From Microthrixaceae bacterium (GTDB lineage: Bacteria > Actinomycetota > Acidimicrobiia > Acidimicrobiales > Microtrichaceae), in NCBI GenBank assembly GCA_023958095.1, contig JAMLGJ010000012.1, forward strand, positions 1 to 64,000: 64,000 nt of DNA, in the 5' to 3' direction. Positions 56,715-64,000 of the stretch are shown here, in pieces. Position 1 is the stretch's first letter. Each line of letters opens with the position of its first letter. The translations under genes and the position numbers were made by a program. The notes beneath the pieces were generated by a model, which saw nothing but the letters and a program-made list of their open reading frames with translations, ran no database searches and was not told the DNA's origin.

Positions 56715-58046
56715 TCACCTGAATCCCGACAGCTCCCATTCGCCACCGACGTCGACGAGTCCGTGGATGACCTTGTCGCTGCTCTGTCTGACGTTCAGGC
56801 GCCAGGCCATGTCGTAGCGGTCATAGGTGTGCTGACTGAACGCGTCCTCGATCGCAACGCTCATCATGTAGGAACCGGGCAGCAACGGGAACCGGTCGCT
56901 GGTGAACTCCACGGCGGCTGCACCGTCGACGACACCGGTCTCCAGGTTGCTGAGGCGCGTGTTCGTACCGGTCACGTGCACCCCGCCCTCGGTGTGCAGG
57001 GCGATGCCCACGGTCGGGTTCTCCACCGCGACGGAGCTCTCGAGTGCAATCCGGATCCGCACCTGCGAGCCCGAGTTGATGTTGACCAGCTCGGAACCAT
57101 CAGGCGCGAGCACATCGACCGCGGTGATCCGGACCTCGCCCGATCCCCAATGGGTTCCCGCGTCGGTGATCGAAGGAGCGCCTGCGCGGTCGCGATAGTC
57201 CCCGGTGGACGCCGGCTCGTCACCTCCGCCGTTGTCAGCGGGAACCTCCGAATCGTCATGGTCGTCGTCTTCGTCCCCGCCTGCCAGCTGCCGCGAGGAG
57301 TCACCTTCGGCTTCTGCTCTGTTCACGGCCATCAGGTACTGCTGCGCGACCTTGGGGGCCGGACCCTCGAGCTGGGGCACCCCGTGGTCGAGCCAGATCG
57401 CGTTGTCGCACATGGTCTGGACCGTGTCCATTCCGTGTGTGACGACCACGACGGTGGTGCCTCGCTTGCGCAGGTCGTAGAGGTGGTCGAAGCATCGCCG
57501 CTGGAACTGCTCGTCCCCCACGGCGATCACCTCGTCGATGATCAGGATCTCCGGGTCGACGTGCACCGCGACCGAGAACCCGAGTCGAACGTACATCCCC
57601 GAGGAGTAGATCTTCACCGGTGAGTCGATGAACTCCGACACGCCCGCGAACTCCACGATGTCGTCGAAGACACGGTCGATCTGCTTACGGCCCATCCCGA
57701 GGATGGTGGCGTTCATGTACACGTTCTCCCGACCGGTCAGGTCGGGATGGAAACCGGCACCCAGCTCGAGCAGCGTCGACATGCGCCCGTTTGCCGTGAT
57801 CGATCCCTCCGTCGGCTGGTAGATGCCGGCAATGCAGCGCAGCAGTGTCGACTTGCCACAGCCGTTGTGGCCCACGAGTGCGTACATGGAGCCCTCGGGG
57901 ATCTCGAACGAGACGTGGCGCAGCGCCCAGAACTGGTCCGTTCCGGCACTCCGGTCGCGTCTCGTGACGAGCTCCTTGACCGAGTGCGCCCGGTCGGTCT
58001 GGAGGCGGAACTTCTTGGACACGTCGTCGACGACGATTGCGCTCAT
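56715..58046 (-). CDS. wzt: polysaccharide ABC exporter ATPase with C-terminal glycan-binding domain
   Basis: 443 residues. ABC ATPase: Walker A GHNGCGKST (59-67), signature in IYSSGMYVRLGF (Wzt/TagH type), Walker B ILIIDEVIAVGDE and His204 of the H-loop. An acidic linker (about 250-285, DEDDDHDDSE) leads to a ~140-residue beta-rich domain (about 303-443; ITAVDVLAPDG, YMMSVAIEDAF) matching Wzt_C, which in O9a/O8 systems binds the modified chain end. It partners with Wzm, whose stop is 1 nt from this ATG. Predicted to export an undecaprenyl-linked polysaccharide. Confidence 0.92.
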   Translation of the reverse strand: MSAIVVDDVSKKFRLQTDRAHSVKELVTRRDRSAGTDQFWALRHVSFEIPEGSMYALVGHNGCGKSTLLRCIAGIYQPTEGSITANGRMSTLLELGAGFHPDLTGRENVYMNATILGMGRKQIDRVFDDIVEFAGVSEFIDSPVKIYSSGMYVRLGFSVAVHVDPEILIIDEVIAVGDEQFQRRCFDHLYDLRKRGTTVVVVTHGMDTVQTMCDNAIWLDHGVPQLEGPAPKVAQQYLMAVNRAEAEGDSSRQLAGGDEDDDHDDSEVPADNGGGDEPASTGDYRDRAGAPSITDAGTHWGSGEVRITAVDVLAPDGSELVNINSGSQVRIRIALESSVAVENPTVGIALHTEGGVHVTGTNTRLSNLETGVVDGAAAVEFTSDRFPLLPGSYMMSVAIEDAFSQHTYDRYDMAWRLNVRQSSDKVIHGLVDVGGEWELSGFR

Positions 58047-58047
58047 C

Positions 58048-58842
58048 TCAGAGTTCCTCGATCACCTTGGGGGCGTTCACCGAGAAGACCCACCACCCGA
58101 CCACCAGGCTGATCACGGCCGATCCGCCCATCATGAGCCAGTTCACCGCGGTCGGCATCGTGTGCAGGTAGAACGCATCACGCATGCCGTCCGCGAAGTG
58201 CGTGAGCGGGTTCACCCGCAACAGCGCCTGCCATCCCTCGGGGACGATCGTGATCGGGTAGACGATCGGTGTGGCATAGAACACGACCTGGAGCGCGATG
58301 CCGACCAGGTACCCGACGTCACGGAAACGGACGTTGCCGAGTCCGACGATGAGCCCGAGGCCGTAGGAGAACAGCGCCAGCAGCACCAGCACCGGCAACG
58401 AGATGAGGAAGGTCCAGCTCGCATTGCCCACGATCACCATGAACACGAGGAGGATCGCCGTCTCCAGCAACGCCTGCAGGCCGGTGGTCATGAGCCCGGC
58501 GATCATCGGGCACTCGGGCGGGAAGTAGGTGCGGGTGAGCAACCCACCTGCGGCCTGGAAGTTGCCGATGAGCGTGTTGATCGTCCCCGAGAAGAAGTTC
58601 CATGCGACGAGTGCACAGAACAGGAACAGGGCGAAGCTGCTGGTGGTGCCGTTGCCCGCCACGGGCGGTTCGGCACGCAGGAAGACCCCGAACACGACCG
58701 TGTAGATCGCCAGGGTCACCGCCGGGTTGATCAGCGACCACAGCCAGCCCAGAACGCTCTTCTTGTACCTGGACTTGAGGTCCCGTTGGGCGAGGTTGCC
58801 GATGAGTGTTCTGTAGTTCCAGACCTGGATTGGCGTGGACAA
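58048..58842 (-). CDS. wzm: polysaccharide ABC exporter permease
   Basis: 264 residues, six hydrophobic segments, ABC-2 type. Amphipathic N-terminal part RDLKSRYKKSVLGWLWSLIN is typical of Wzm/TagG; ARTYFPPEC-like TRTYFPPECPMIAGL and YATPIVYPITIVPEGW are further family marks. The start is TTG at 58842, with GGAG about 6 nt upstream; no ATG/GTG fits the alignment. It forms the membrane channel for Wzt. A TAGCGT box (58871-58876) precedes the operon. Confidence 0.9.
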   Translation of the reverse strand: MSTPIQVWNYRTLIGNLAQRDLKSRYKKSVLGWLWSLINPAVTLAIYTVVFGVFLRAEPPVAGNGTTSSFALFLFCALVAWNFFSGTINTLIGNFQAAGGLLTRTYFPPECPMIAGLMTTGLQALLETAILLVFMVIVGNASWTFLISLPVLVLLALFSYGLGLIVGLGNVRFRDVGYLVGIALQVVFYATPIVYPITIVPEGWQALLRVNPLTHFADGMRDAFYLHTMPTAVNWLMMGGSAVISLVVGWWVFSVNAPKVIEEL

Positions 58843-58870
58843 GTGACTCCTACCTTCCGGGGACCGTGAA

Positions 58871-58876
58871 ACGCTA
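58871..58876 (-). promoter_or_regulatory. -10 box of wzm-wzt promoter
   Basis: TAGCGT on the minus strand; gives a leader of about 22 nt that includes the GGAG ribosome site. Confidence 0.45.
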
Positions 58877-58907
58877 CCAGCGGCACGGCGGGCGCCCGGA
58901 AACCCCC

Positions 58908-58913
58908 TACAGT
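58908..58913 (+). promoter_or_regulatory. -10 box of small coiled-coil gene
   Basis: TACAGT, about 26 nt before the ATG at 58940; the leader contains AAGGAG at a good distance. Divergent from the wzm promoter. Confidence 0.48.
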
Positions 58914-58939
58914 GCAATGCAGGCACCAAGGAGAACCAA

Positions 58940-59227
58940 ATGCGGCTCAAGGACCGGATCAGGACTGCGCTCGGCTCGTTCAGGGCGCCGCTGGATGTCC
59001 AGCGCAGGTTGCGGCGCCTCGAGGATCGCACCGTTGCCCTGTCCAACCAGGTCCAGCACCTCGAGTCACTGATCACACAGGCGGATCCCACCGAGACGCT
59101 CCGGATCGCGACCGGTGTCCAGGACTCGGTGAGGAAGCTGGCGATCGAGCTGACCGAGCAGGCCAACCGCACCTCGGAGCTGTTGGCCGAGCACTCGGGT
59201 ACTGGGTCTACTCCGCGGCCTCGGTGA
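58940..59227 (+). CDS. small coiled-coil protein beside wzm
   Basis: 95 residues, not a recognised family. A basic helix (RLKDRIRTALGSFRAPLDVQ, then RRLRRLEDR) is followed by heptad-like residues (VQHLESLI, VQDSVRKLAIELTEQ) and a short polar end. No signal peptide or membrane helix. ATG 58940 has AAGGAG at good spacing and an upstream TACAGT box, which supports a real gene. Its 3' end overlaps the convergent lpdA by 20 bp. Lying back-to-back with wzm and sharing an R-x-A-L-G motif with the other small coiled-coil protein at 60631-60897, it may be an accessory of glycan synthesis or export (inference). Confidence 0.68.
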   Translation: MRLKDRIRTALGSFRAPLDVQRRLRRLEDRTVALSNQVQHLESLITQADPTETLRIATGVQDSVRKLAIELTEQANRTSELLAEHSGTGSTPRPR

Positions 59228-60569
59228 GGGCTTCGGACAGCGCGGGGTGCACGAAGATGCACTCTGCGATGTCGTTCACGGTGAGGCCGTTCGTCACCGC
59301 CACGGCGATCACCGCTATCAGCTCCGCCGCGTCCCGCCCCACGATCGAACCACCGAGGACCACCCCCGTGGCAGGGTCGGAGACGATCTTCACGAAGCCC
59401 CGCGGATCGTTGTTGATGAGCGCCTTGGCGGAACTGGCGAAGGGCACCTTGGTCACCCGCACCTTGCGCCCCTCCGCGAACGCGTCCGCCTCACCGAGTC
59501 CGACGTCCGCGATCTCGGGATCGGTGAAGATCGCCGAGGCCGCCTTCTCGTAGTCGAGGTGCCGGTGGTCGACCTTGTGCAGCCCCATCACGTGCTCGGC
59601 GATCTTGCGACCCTGCATCGACGCCACCGAGCTGAGGGGCAGCTTGCCGGACACGTCCCCCGCCACGTAGATGTGCGGGACATTGGTGCGCATGTGATGG
59701 TCGAGCTCCCGCACCCACGGGCCGTCCATCTCGACACCCACGGCCTCGAGTCCGACCCCTTCGAGGTTCGGGACCGAGCCGATCGCCAGCAGAACGTGGC
59801 TGCCCGAGGCACTTCGGCCGTCGTCACAACGCACGACGACCCCATCATCGGTCCGCTCCACCGCGGAGGCCCTCGCCCCCTTCAGGAGCCGCACCCCACG
59901 GTTGAGGAAGTCGTCCTCGAGCACGGCTGCAACCTCTGGGTCCTTGCCGGGAAGAACCTGTTGGCGGCTGACGATGAGTGTCACCTCGGCCCCGAGGCTC
60001 GAGAACATGTGGACGAACTCCACACCCGTCACCCCCGACCCCACCACCACGATGTGCGATGGCATCTCCCTGGGTGGGTAGGCGTCACGTGTCGTGAGCA
60101 CCCTGTGCCCGTCGGGTTCGGCCCAGGCCGGCAGACGCGGACGGCTTCCGGTGCTGACCATCACCGCGTCCGCCTCGAACACCCTCTCGCCCTCCGGAGT
60201 GTCGGCCACCACGGTGTGCGGGTCGACCAGGCGACCCGTTCCCCTGACGATGTCCACGCCCTGGCTTCCGAGCAGGTCCCTGCTCTGTTGCTCCAGGCGC
60301 GCCACGATGGATTCGATCCGGGCCCGCAGGGCATCCAGGTCGAGGCGGGCTGGGGCAACCTGAAGACCCATCCCGGCCGCGGTCGCCACGTCGTCGAGTG
60401 CCTCGGCGGTCGCGATCATCGACTTGGAGGGCACGCAGTCGAGCAGATGGGCGGCACCTCCGACGATGTCGCGCTCGATGAGCGTGACGTCGGCTCCCAG
60501 GCGTGCAGCGGTGGTCGCCGCCTGGGTCCCGGCCGGACCCGCGCCGACTATGACGAAGCGCAAGGACAT
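59208..60569 (-). CDS. lpdA: LpdA-type NAD(P)H flavoprotein lacking one redox cysteine
   Basis: 453 residues. FAD motif VIVGAGPAGTQAATTAARLG, NAD motif VVVGSGVTGVEFVHMFSSLG, and a late FAD motif NVPHIYVAGDVSG; C-terminal FVHPALSEALTEAA holds the conserved His. The disulfide segment reads GGAAHLLDCVPSK: Cys45 is kept but the first Cys is Ala40. M. tuberculosis LpdA (Rv3303c) has the same loss and is an NAD(P)H:quinone-type reductase, not a lipoamide dehydrogenase. ATG 60569 is 6 nt behind a TAGTCT box. Stop TAG overlaps the small coiled-coil gene. Confidence 0.88.
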   Translation of the reverse strand: MSLRFVIVGAGPAGTQAATTAARLGADVTLIERDIVGGAAHLLDCVPSKSMIATAEALDDVATAAGMGLQVAPARLDLDALRARIESIVARLEQQSRDLLGSQGVDIVRGTGRLVDPHTVVADTPEGERVFEADAVMVSTGSRPRLPAWAEPDGHRVLTTRDAYPPREMPSHIVVVGSGVTGVEFVHMFSSLGAEVTLIVSRQQVLPGKDPEVAAVLEDDFLNRGVRLLKGARASAVERTDDGVVVRCDDGRSASGSHVLLAIGSVPNLEGVGLEAVGVEMDGPWVRELDHHMRTNVPHIYVAGDVSGKLPLSSVASMQGRKIAEHVMGLHKVDHRHLDYEKAASAIFTDPEIADVGLGEADAFAEGRKVRVTKVPFASSAKALINNDPRGFVKIVSDPATGVVLGGSIVGRDAAELIAVIAVAVTNGLTVNDIAECIFVHPALSEALTEAAE

Positions 60570-60575
60570 CTGCCG

Positions 60576-60581
60576 AGACTA
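60576..60581 (-). promoter_or_regulatory. -10 box of leaderless lpdA promoter
   Basis: TAGTCT on the minus strand, 6 nt before the ATG at 60569. Confidence 0.6.
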
Positions 60582-60630
60582 CCGCCGTGCGCAGCTCCCG
60601 GATCCGCCCCGACGGACGGCACCGGGGCCA

Positions 60631-60897
60631 TCACGTGGTCCCGGAGCGCTTCAACAGCCGGCGACGGAGGCCGAGAGCGGCACGCAACCCGGGGACCGAC
60701 ATGAGGTTCTCCACGTACTGCTCCAGCTGCTGGTTGCGACGGTGCAGTTCGTGGATGTCCTGGTTCTCCTCCCGGATCGCGTCGATCATGCGCTGCTGCG
60801 CCTCCACCCGTGCGCGCAGTTCCTCGAGCTCCTCCTCCGGGCCACCTGCAACAACTCCCCGCTCCGGGGCAACGGCGGCTGTTGGGTGCTTCTGCAT
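60631..60897 (-). CDS. small coiled-coil protein beside the large glycosyltransferase
   Basis: 88 residues, no family recognised. An unstructured start (QKHPTAAVAPERG) precedes a strong heptad helix (EEELEELRARVEAQQRMIDA, then ENQDIHELHRRNQQLEQYV) and a basic end (LRAALGLRRRLLKR). ATG 60897 has GGAGG about 8 nt upstream; the frame is open to 61047, but that part overlaps the divergent glycosyltransferase start. The basic R-x-A-L-G segment resembles the start of the protein at 58940-59227, with the order of coil and basic segment reversed. A TACGAT box at 60992 would give an ~88-nt leader. Confidence 0.62.
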   Translation of the reverse strand: MQKHPTAAVAPERGVVAGGPEEELEELRARVEAQQRMIDAIREENQDIHELHRRNQQLEQYVENLMSVPGLRAALGLRRRLLKRSGTT

Positions 60898-60991
60898 GCT
60901 CACCGCCTCCTCGGAGGTGCTTGGGGGTTCGACGGAGCCGTCCGGTGGACCGGTCTGGCACAGGGGCGCTGGTACCGTTTCAGCGGTTCTG

Positions 60992-60997
60992 ATCGTA
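60992..60997 (-). promoter_or_regulatory. possible -10 of small coiled-coil gene, overlapping divergent promoter
   Basis: TACGAT on the minus strand; the overlapping plus-strand TACAGA (60996-61001) lies 10 nt before the ATG at 61012 of the large glycosyltransferase. Confidence 0.35.
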
Positions 60998-61011
60998 CAG
61001 AACCCGACCCG

Positions 61012-63984
61012 ATGCCGATGAGCTCCTCCGCAGCAACAGTCCTCCACCGAAACGTTCCGGGTCCGTTGTCCGCAGATCCCAGGGACCGTCAGGTGTTCCG
61101 GCGACTCCTCCAGCTACGGCAGCTGGGCATCGATGTGACACTCGTCCCCGCCGAGCCGCTGCCGGAGGGAGGAGCACCCCGCACCCTCGTCTCCGCCGGC
61201 GTGGACCTGGATGCGAACTGGCGCGAGCCGCTGCCGCAGCGCCTGGCCCGCTCCGCCGGGGACGGGACGCTCCTGGTGGTCACCGCTCCACTGCTCATGC
61301 CACGGAGCCATCGGGAGGCGATCATCGCCTGGCCGGGTCCGGTCGTGTTGGAGGTCGATCACCTGCCCAGCCAGGAGCTGCTGCGGAGCCGCGGCATCAT
61401 GGGGCCGGGTGAGCAGCCCGGCATCGACACCGAGATCGACCACCTGACCCGGCTGGAGAACGAGCTCTGCGGGCGGGCACAGCAGGTCTGGGTCCCGCAT
61501 GCCGATGTGTCGAGGACTCTCGACTCCGCGGCGGTGGTGCTGCCACCGGCACCCCTGGTGGCCGCTGCCGGCGCACCGGAACCCGCGCAACGCCACATCG
61601 TCATGCCCGCGCGCTTCGGCGAGGAGTGGGCGACGCCGGACGAACGGCTACCCGACCGGGTGCTCGCTCGGGGATGGGACCCGGCCCGGCCCGACCTGGT
61701 CCTGGTTCCCGAGGACACCGAAGCGCGCTTGCGCTCCACCGTGCGGCGCCACCGGCCGGGTCCGGTCTCCATGTGCGCTCTCGCGGACTCGGTGCGGACC
61801 GCGGGTGCTGCGGTGCTGGCACTCGACCTGAGAACACACGGGGTCCCGACCCACGCCCGACGCTTCGAGCTGTCCTGTGCAGGTGTCCCCTGGATCGCCA
61901 GCACACAGGCCCTCGGCGTCGACAGCCCCGAGGATGCGACCGGCCTCCTCGGAGCGCTGGCGGGCGAGTTCGTCGTCGACGACGTCGAGGGTCAGTGCAA
62001 CGCCATCGACAGGCTGTTGGACGACGCCGAGCTCAGGCGCGAGGTGGCAGAGCTCCAGCAGGCCCACATGCGCTCGAGCTGGTCCTCCTCACTCAGCGAG
62101 ATGGAGTCACTCCTCGAGGGGCTGGGCATCGACCCGGGCGTTCCCGCCACAGGGACCGCTGCGAACCACCCGCCCCGGAGTGCGTACTCGACGGAGTACG
62201 ACCGGGTTCCCCGACAGGGGACGCTGGCCGCCGCAGACGAGCGCATCGCCGCGATCGAGGCCGAGATGGTGCCGCTGCGCCTGCTCGACAGGGACACCTC
62301 CATCGACCTCCAGAGCACACTCGAGCCCGATGCCCGCTACCGCGTCCTCGAGCGCACACACCTCGACGCGAGGGCCACCTCGGGGCCGTCGCGGACGGAC
62401 CGGTCCCGTGAGATCGACTTCAGCGTCCTGGTGCCGACACACGACTCCGATCCGCGCCTGCTCGATGAGTGCATCGGGTCCGTCGTGGAACAGATGCACC
62501 CGAACTGGGAGCTCTGCATCGTCGATGACGGGTCCCGGCGCACCGCGCACCATGAGGTGCTCGAGGGCTGGGCGGCGAGGGACGAACGGATCAGGGTGCG
62601 GATCAATCCCTGGAACCAGGGCATCGGCCTGGCCAGCAACGACGCGCTGTGCATGGCCACGGGCCGCTGGACGGTCCTGCTCGACCACGACGACGTGCTC
62701 AAGCCGGATGCCCTTGCATGGTGTGCCAGGTACATATCCGCCTGCACCGACTACGACCTCTGGTACTCCGACGAGGACAAGATCCTCCCCGATGGCCGCC
62801 TCGGCATGCCGTTCTTCAAGCCGGACTGGTCCCCGGACCTGGAACGCGGGGTCAACTACGTGTGCCACCTGCTGTGTGTCCGAACCGAGGTGTTGCGTGC
62901 GGTCGGAGGGTTCCGGGCGGGCTACGACGGGGCACAGGACTACGACCTGGTGCTCCGCCTCACCGAGGAGATTGCTGCGAGGGGCACCCGGGTGGGGCAC
63001 ATCGCCAAGCCCCTCTATTCGTGGCGCATGGTGCCCGGCTCGACCGCCCTCGCCACCGGCGAGAAGCCGGCCGCGCACCATGCCGGCCACCGTGCCCTCT
63101 CGGACTCCGTCGTGCGCAGCGGCGAACCGGCATGGGTGCAGGACGGTGAACACGACACCACCCACCGTGTCCGCTATGCCCACGACCCCTCCTGGCTGGT
63201 CACGATCATGATCCCGACCCGTGACCGGGTGGACCTGTTGGCCAGGTGCGTGGAACGCGTCGAGGCCACCGCCGGCGACATCCCCTACGAGTTCCTCATC
63301 GTCGACAACGACTCGCAGGACCCCGACACCCTCGAGTACCTCGACGAGCTCGCCAGCCGGGGCCACCAGGTGGTCCGGTACCCCCACGAGTTCTCCTTCG
63401 CGAGGCAGATGAACCTGGGTTGCCTGCACGCACGTGGCGAGCTGCTGTTGCTGCTCAACAACGACATCTGGGCCCAGAGCGAGGAGTGGCTGGCGCGGAT
63501 GTGCGAACACGCCCAACGCCCGGAGGTGGGCCTGGTCGGATCACGGCTCGTGTTCCCACCCGGGGTTCGGGGAGGTGGACCCCAGCACGAAGGGATCGTG
63601 ATGGGAATGGCGGGGCTCGCCTACAACATCGACCTGGGCGCCTACATGGGGATGAACCAGTTCGTGCGCAACACCTCCGGGGTCACCGCGGCCTGCGCGA
63701 TGCTGCGCACATCGGTGTTCCTCGGGGTGGGCGGCATGGAGGAACGGCTCCGGGTCGCCTACAACGACGTCGACTTCGGGCTGCGGGTCGGTGAGTACGG
63801 CTACCGGGTCCTGTACACACCGGATGCGCAACTGGAGCACCCGGAGTCGGCATCCCGCGGCGACCTCCACCCCGGTGAGGACGAGGACTGGCTCGTCGAC
63901 CGCTGGGGTGGGATGGGCGAGGTGCGGGACCCGTTCATCAACCCCCACCTCGAGTGGCTGGCGCCGGTGTTCTACCGGCTCTGA
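61012..63984 (+). CDS. multidomain glycosyltransferase with two tandem GT2 domains
   Basis: 990 residues from ATG 61012 (ATG 61018 is also possible). Residues 1 to ~440 are a GT-B-like region without clear motifs (VFRRLLQLRQLGIDVTLVP, PVVLEVDHLPSQELL, GVPWIASTQALG). First GT2 domain ~467-690: FSVLVPTHDSDPRLLDECI, IVDDGSRR, LLDHDDVL and GAQDYDLVLRL. Second ~726-980: VTIMIPTRDRVDLLARCV, IVDNDSQD, LLLNNDIWAQ and NDVDFGLRVGEYG. Tandem GT2 proteins of this kind build repeating rhamnan or mannan-like chains, so this is a candidate polymerase. Divergent from a small coiled-coil gene. Confidence 0.85.
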   Translation: MPMSSSAATVLHRNVPGPLSADPRDRQVFRRLLQLRQLGIDVTLVPAEPLPEGGAPRTLVSAGVDLDANWREPLPQRLARSAGDGTLLVVTAPLLMPRSHREAIIAWPGPVVLEVDHLPSQELLRSRGIMGPGEQPGIDTEIDHLTRLENELCGRAQQVWVPHADVSRTLDSAAVVLPPAPLVAAAGAPEPAQRHIVMPARFGEEWATPDERLPDRVLARGWDPARPDLVLVPEDTEARLRSTVRRHRPGPVSMCALADSVRTAGAAVLALDLRTHGVPTHARRFELSCAGVPWIASTQALGVDSPEDATGLLGALAGEFVVDDVEGQCNAIDRLLDDAELRREVAELQQAHMRSSWSSSLSEMESLLEGLGIDPGVPATGTAANHPPRSAYSTEYDRVPRQGTLAAADERIAAIEAEMVPLRLLDRDTSIDLQSTLEPDARYRVLERTHLDARATSGPSRTDRSREIDFSVLVPTHDSDPRLLDECIGSVVEQMHPNWELCIVDDGSRRTAHHEVLEGWAARDERIRVRINPWNQGIGLASNDALCMATGRWTVLLDHDDVLKPDALAWCARYISACTDYDLWYSDEDKILPDGRLGMPFFKPDWSPDLERGVNYVCHLLCVRTEVLRAVGGFRAGYDGAQDYDLVLRLTEEIAARGTRVGHIAKPLYSWRMVPGSTALATGEKPAAHHAGHRALSDSVVRSGEPAWVQDGEHDTTHRVRYAHDPSWLVTIMIPTRDRVDLLARCVERVEATAGDIPYEFLIVDNDSQDPDTLEYLDELASRGHQVVRYPHEFSFARQMNLGCLHARGELLLLLNNDIWAQSEEWLARMCEHAQRPEVGLVGSRLVFPPGVRGGGPQHEGIVMGMAGLAYNIDLGAYMGMNQFVRNTSGVTAACAMLRTSVFLGVGGMEERLRVAYNDVDFGLRVGEYGYRVLYTPDAQLEHPESASRGDLHPGEDEDWLVDRWGGMGEVRDPFINPHLEWLAPVFYRL

Positions 63985-64000
63985 GACTCAGGCCCCGAGC

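Noticed and set aside
63988-64000. TCA reading as a TGA stop for a minus-strand gene entering from the right edge (…L-G-A-stop)
   Set aside because: Only three codons are visible, too few to support a gene, though a convergent gene there is plausible.

Overview
The window is about 70% GC and almost fully coding. It looks like a chromosomal segment of an actinomycete, probably one of the deep-branching Acidimicrobiia-type lineages (inference). Supporting signs are F420 biosynthesis genes (fbiA, fbiB), the actinobacterial families DUF3499 and DUF5719, an LCP ligase, frequent GTG/TTG starts, GTGA/ATGA stop-start overlaps, and many genes whose start codon lies only 6-9 nt behind a TANNNT -10 box (leaderless mRNAs). 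No rRNA, tRNA, CRISPR array, insertion sequence or phage gene was seen, and no gene-free stretch exceeds about 200 bp.

Layout. 1-17026: the start of ahcY, an alpha/beta hydrolase, then a mostly minus-strand block. It holds sugar isomerase, Trm112-like and phosphomannomutase genes, a GtrA-GT2 fusion, a large membrane protein, a zinc-ribbon protein, a CPBP protease and DUF3499. Plus-strand ftsH follows, then a thioredoxin-like protein, DUF5719 and a 1106-residue glycosyltransferase. 17051-21552: plus-strand operon rmd-gmd-fbiA-fbiB-SDR with 4-nt overlaps (13 nt at the chosen fbiB start), joining GDP-D-rhamnose and F420 synthesis. 21559-30881: minus-strand nucleotide-sugar genes (SDR, epimerases, mannose-1-phosphate guanylyltransferase) and four GT4 glycosyltransferases. 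30986-38242: fcl (GDP-L-fucose), an LCP protein, pabB-pabC, and the divergent pair birA / biotin-carboxylase subunit. 38301-45526: membrane GT-C-like protein, UDP-sugar dehydrogenase, YbhN-like protein, FkbM methyltransferase, GT4 and GT2. 45573-56642: a tight minus-strand operon of a coiled-coil methyltransferase, three GT4 enzymes and three polytopic GT-C-like proteins. 56715-58842: Wzt and Wzm of a polysaccharide ABC exporter. 58940-63984: two small coiled-coil proteins around an LpdA-type flavoprotein, then a 990-residue multidomain glycosyltransferase.

How the genes work together. Sugar isomerase, phosphomannomutase and guanylyltransferase would supply GDP-mannose. Gmd makes the 4-keto-6-deoxy intermediate, which Rmd takes to GDP-D-rhamnose and Fcl to GDP-L-fucose. 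Ugd gives a UDP-uronic acid. GT2/GT4 enzymes would build a glycan on the cytoplasmic side, the coiled-coil methyltransferase may cap it, and Wzm/Wzt would export it. GT-C-like membrane proteins, using lipid-linked sugars such as the GtrA-GT2 product, would decorate it outside, and the LCP protein could attach it to the wall. No Wzx/Wzy pair and no initiating sugar-phosphate transferase was recognised.

The housekeeping skeleton (ahcY, sugar isomerase, phosphomannomutase, fbiA-fbiB, guanylyltransferase, LCP, birA, accA, lpdA) follows the order of the Mycobacterium tuberculosis sahH to lpdA interval (recalled, not computed). This suggests an ancestral actinobacterial envelope-sugar region into which a lineage-specific O-antigen-like cluster has expanded.
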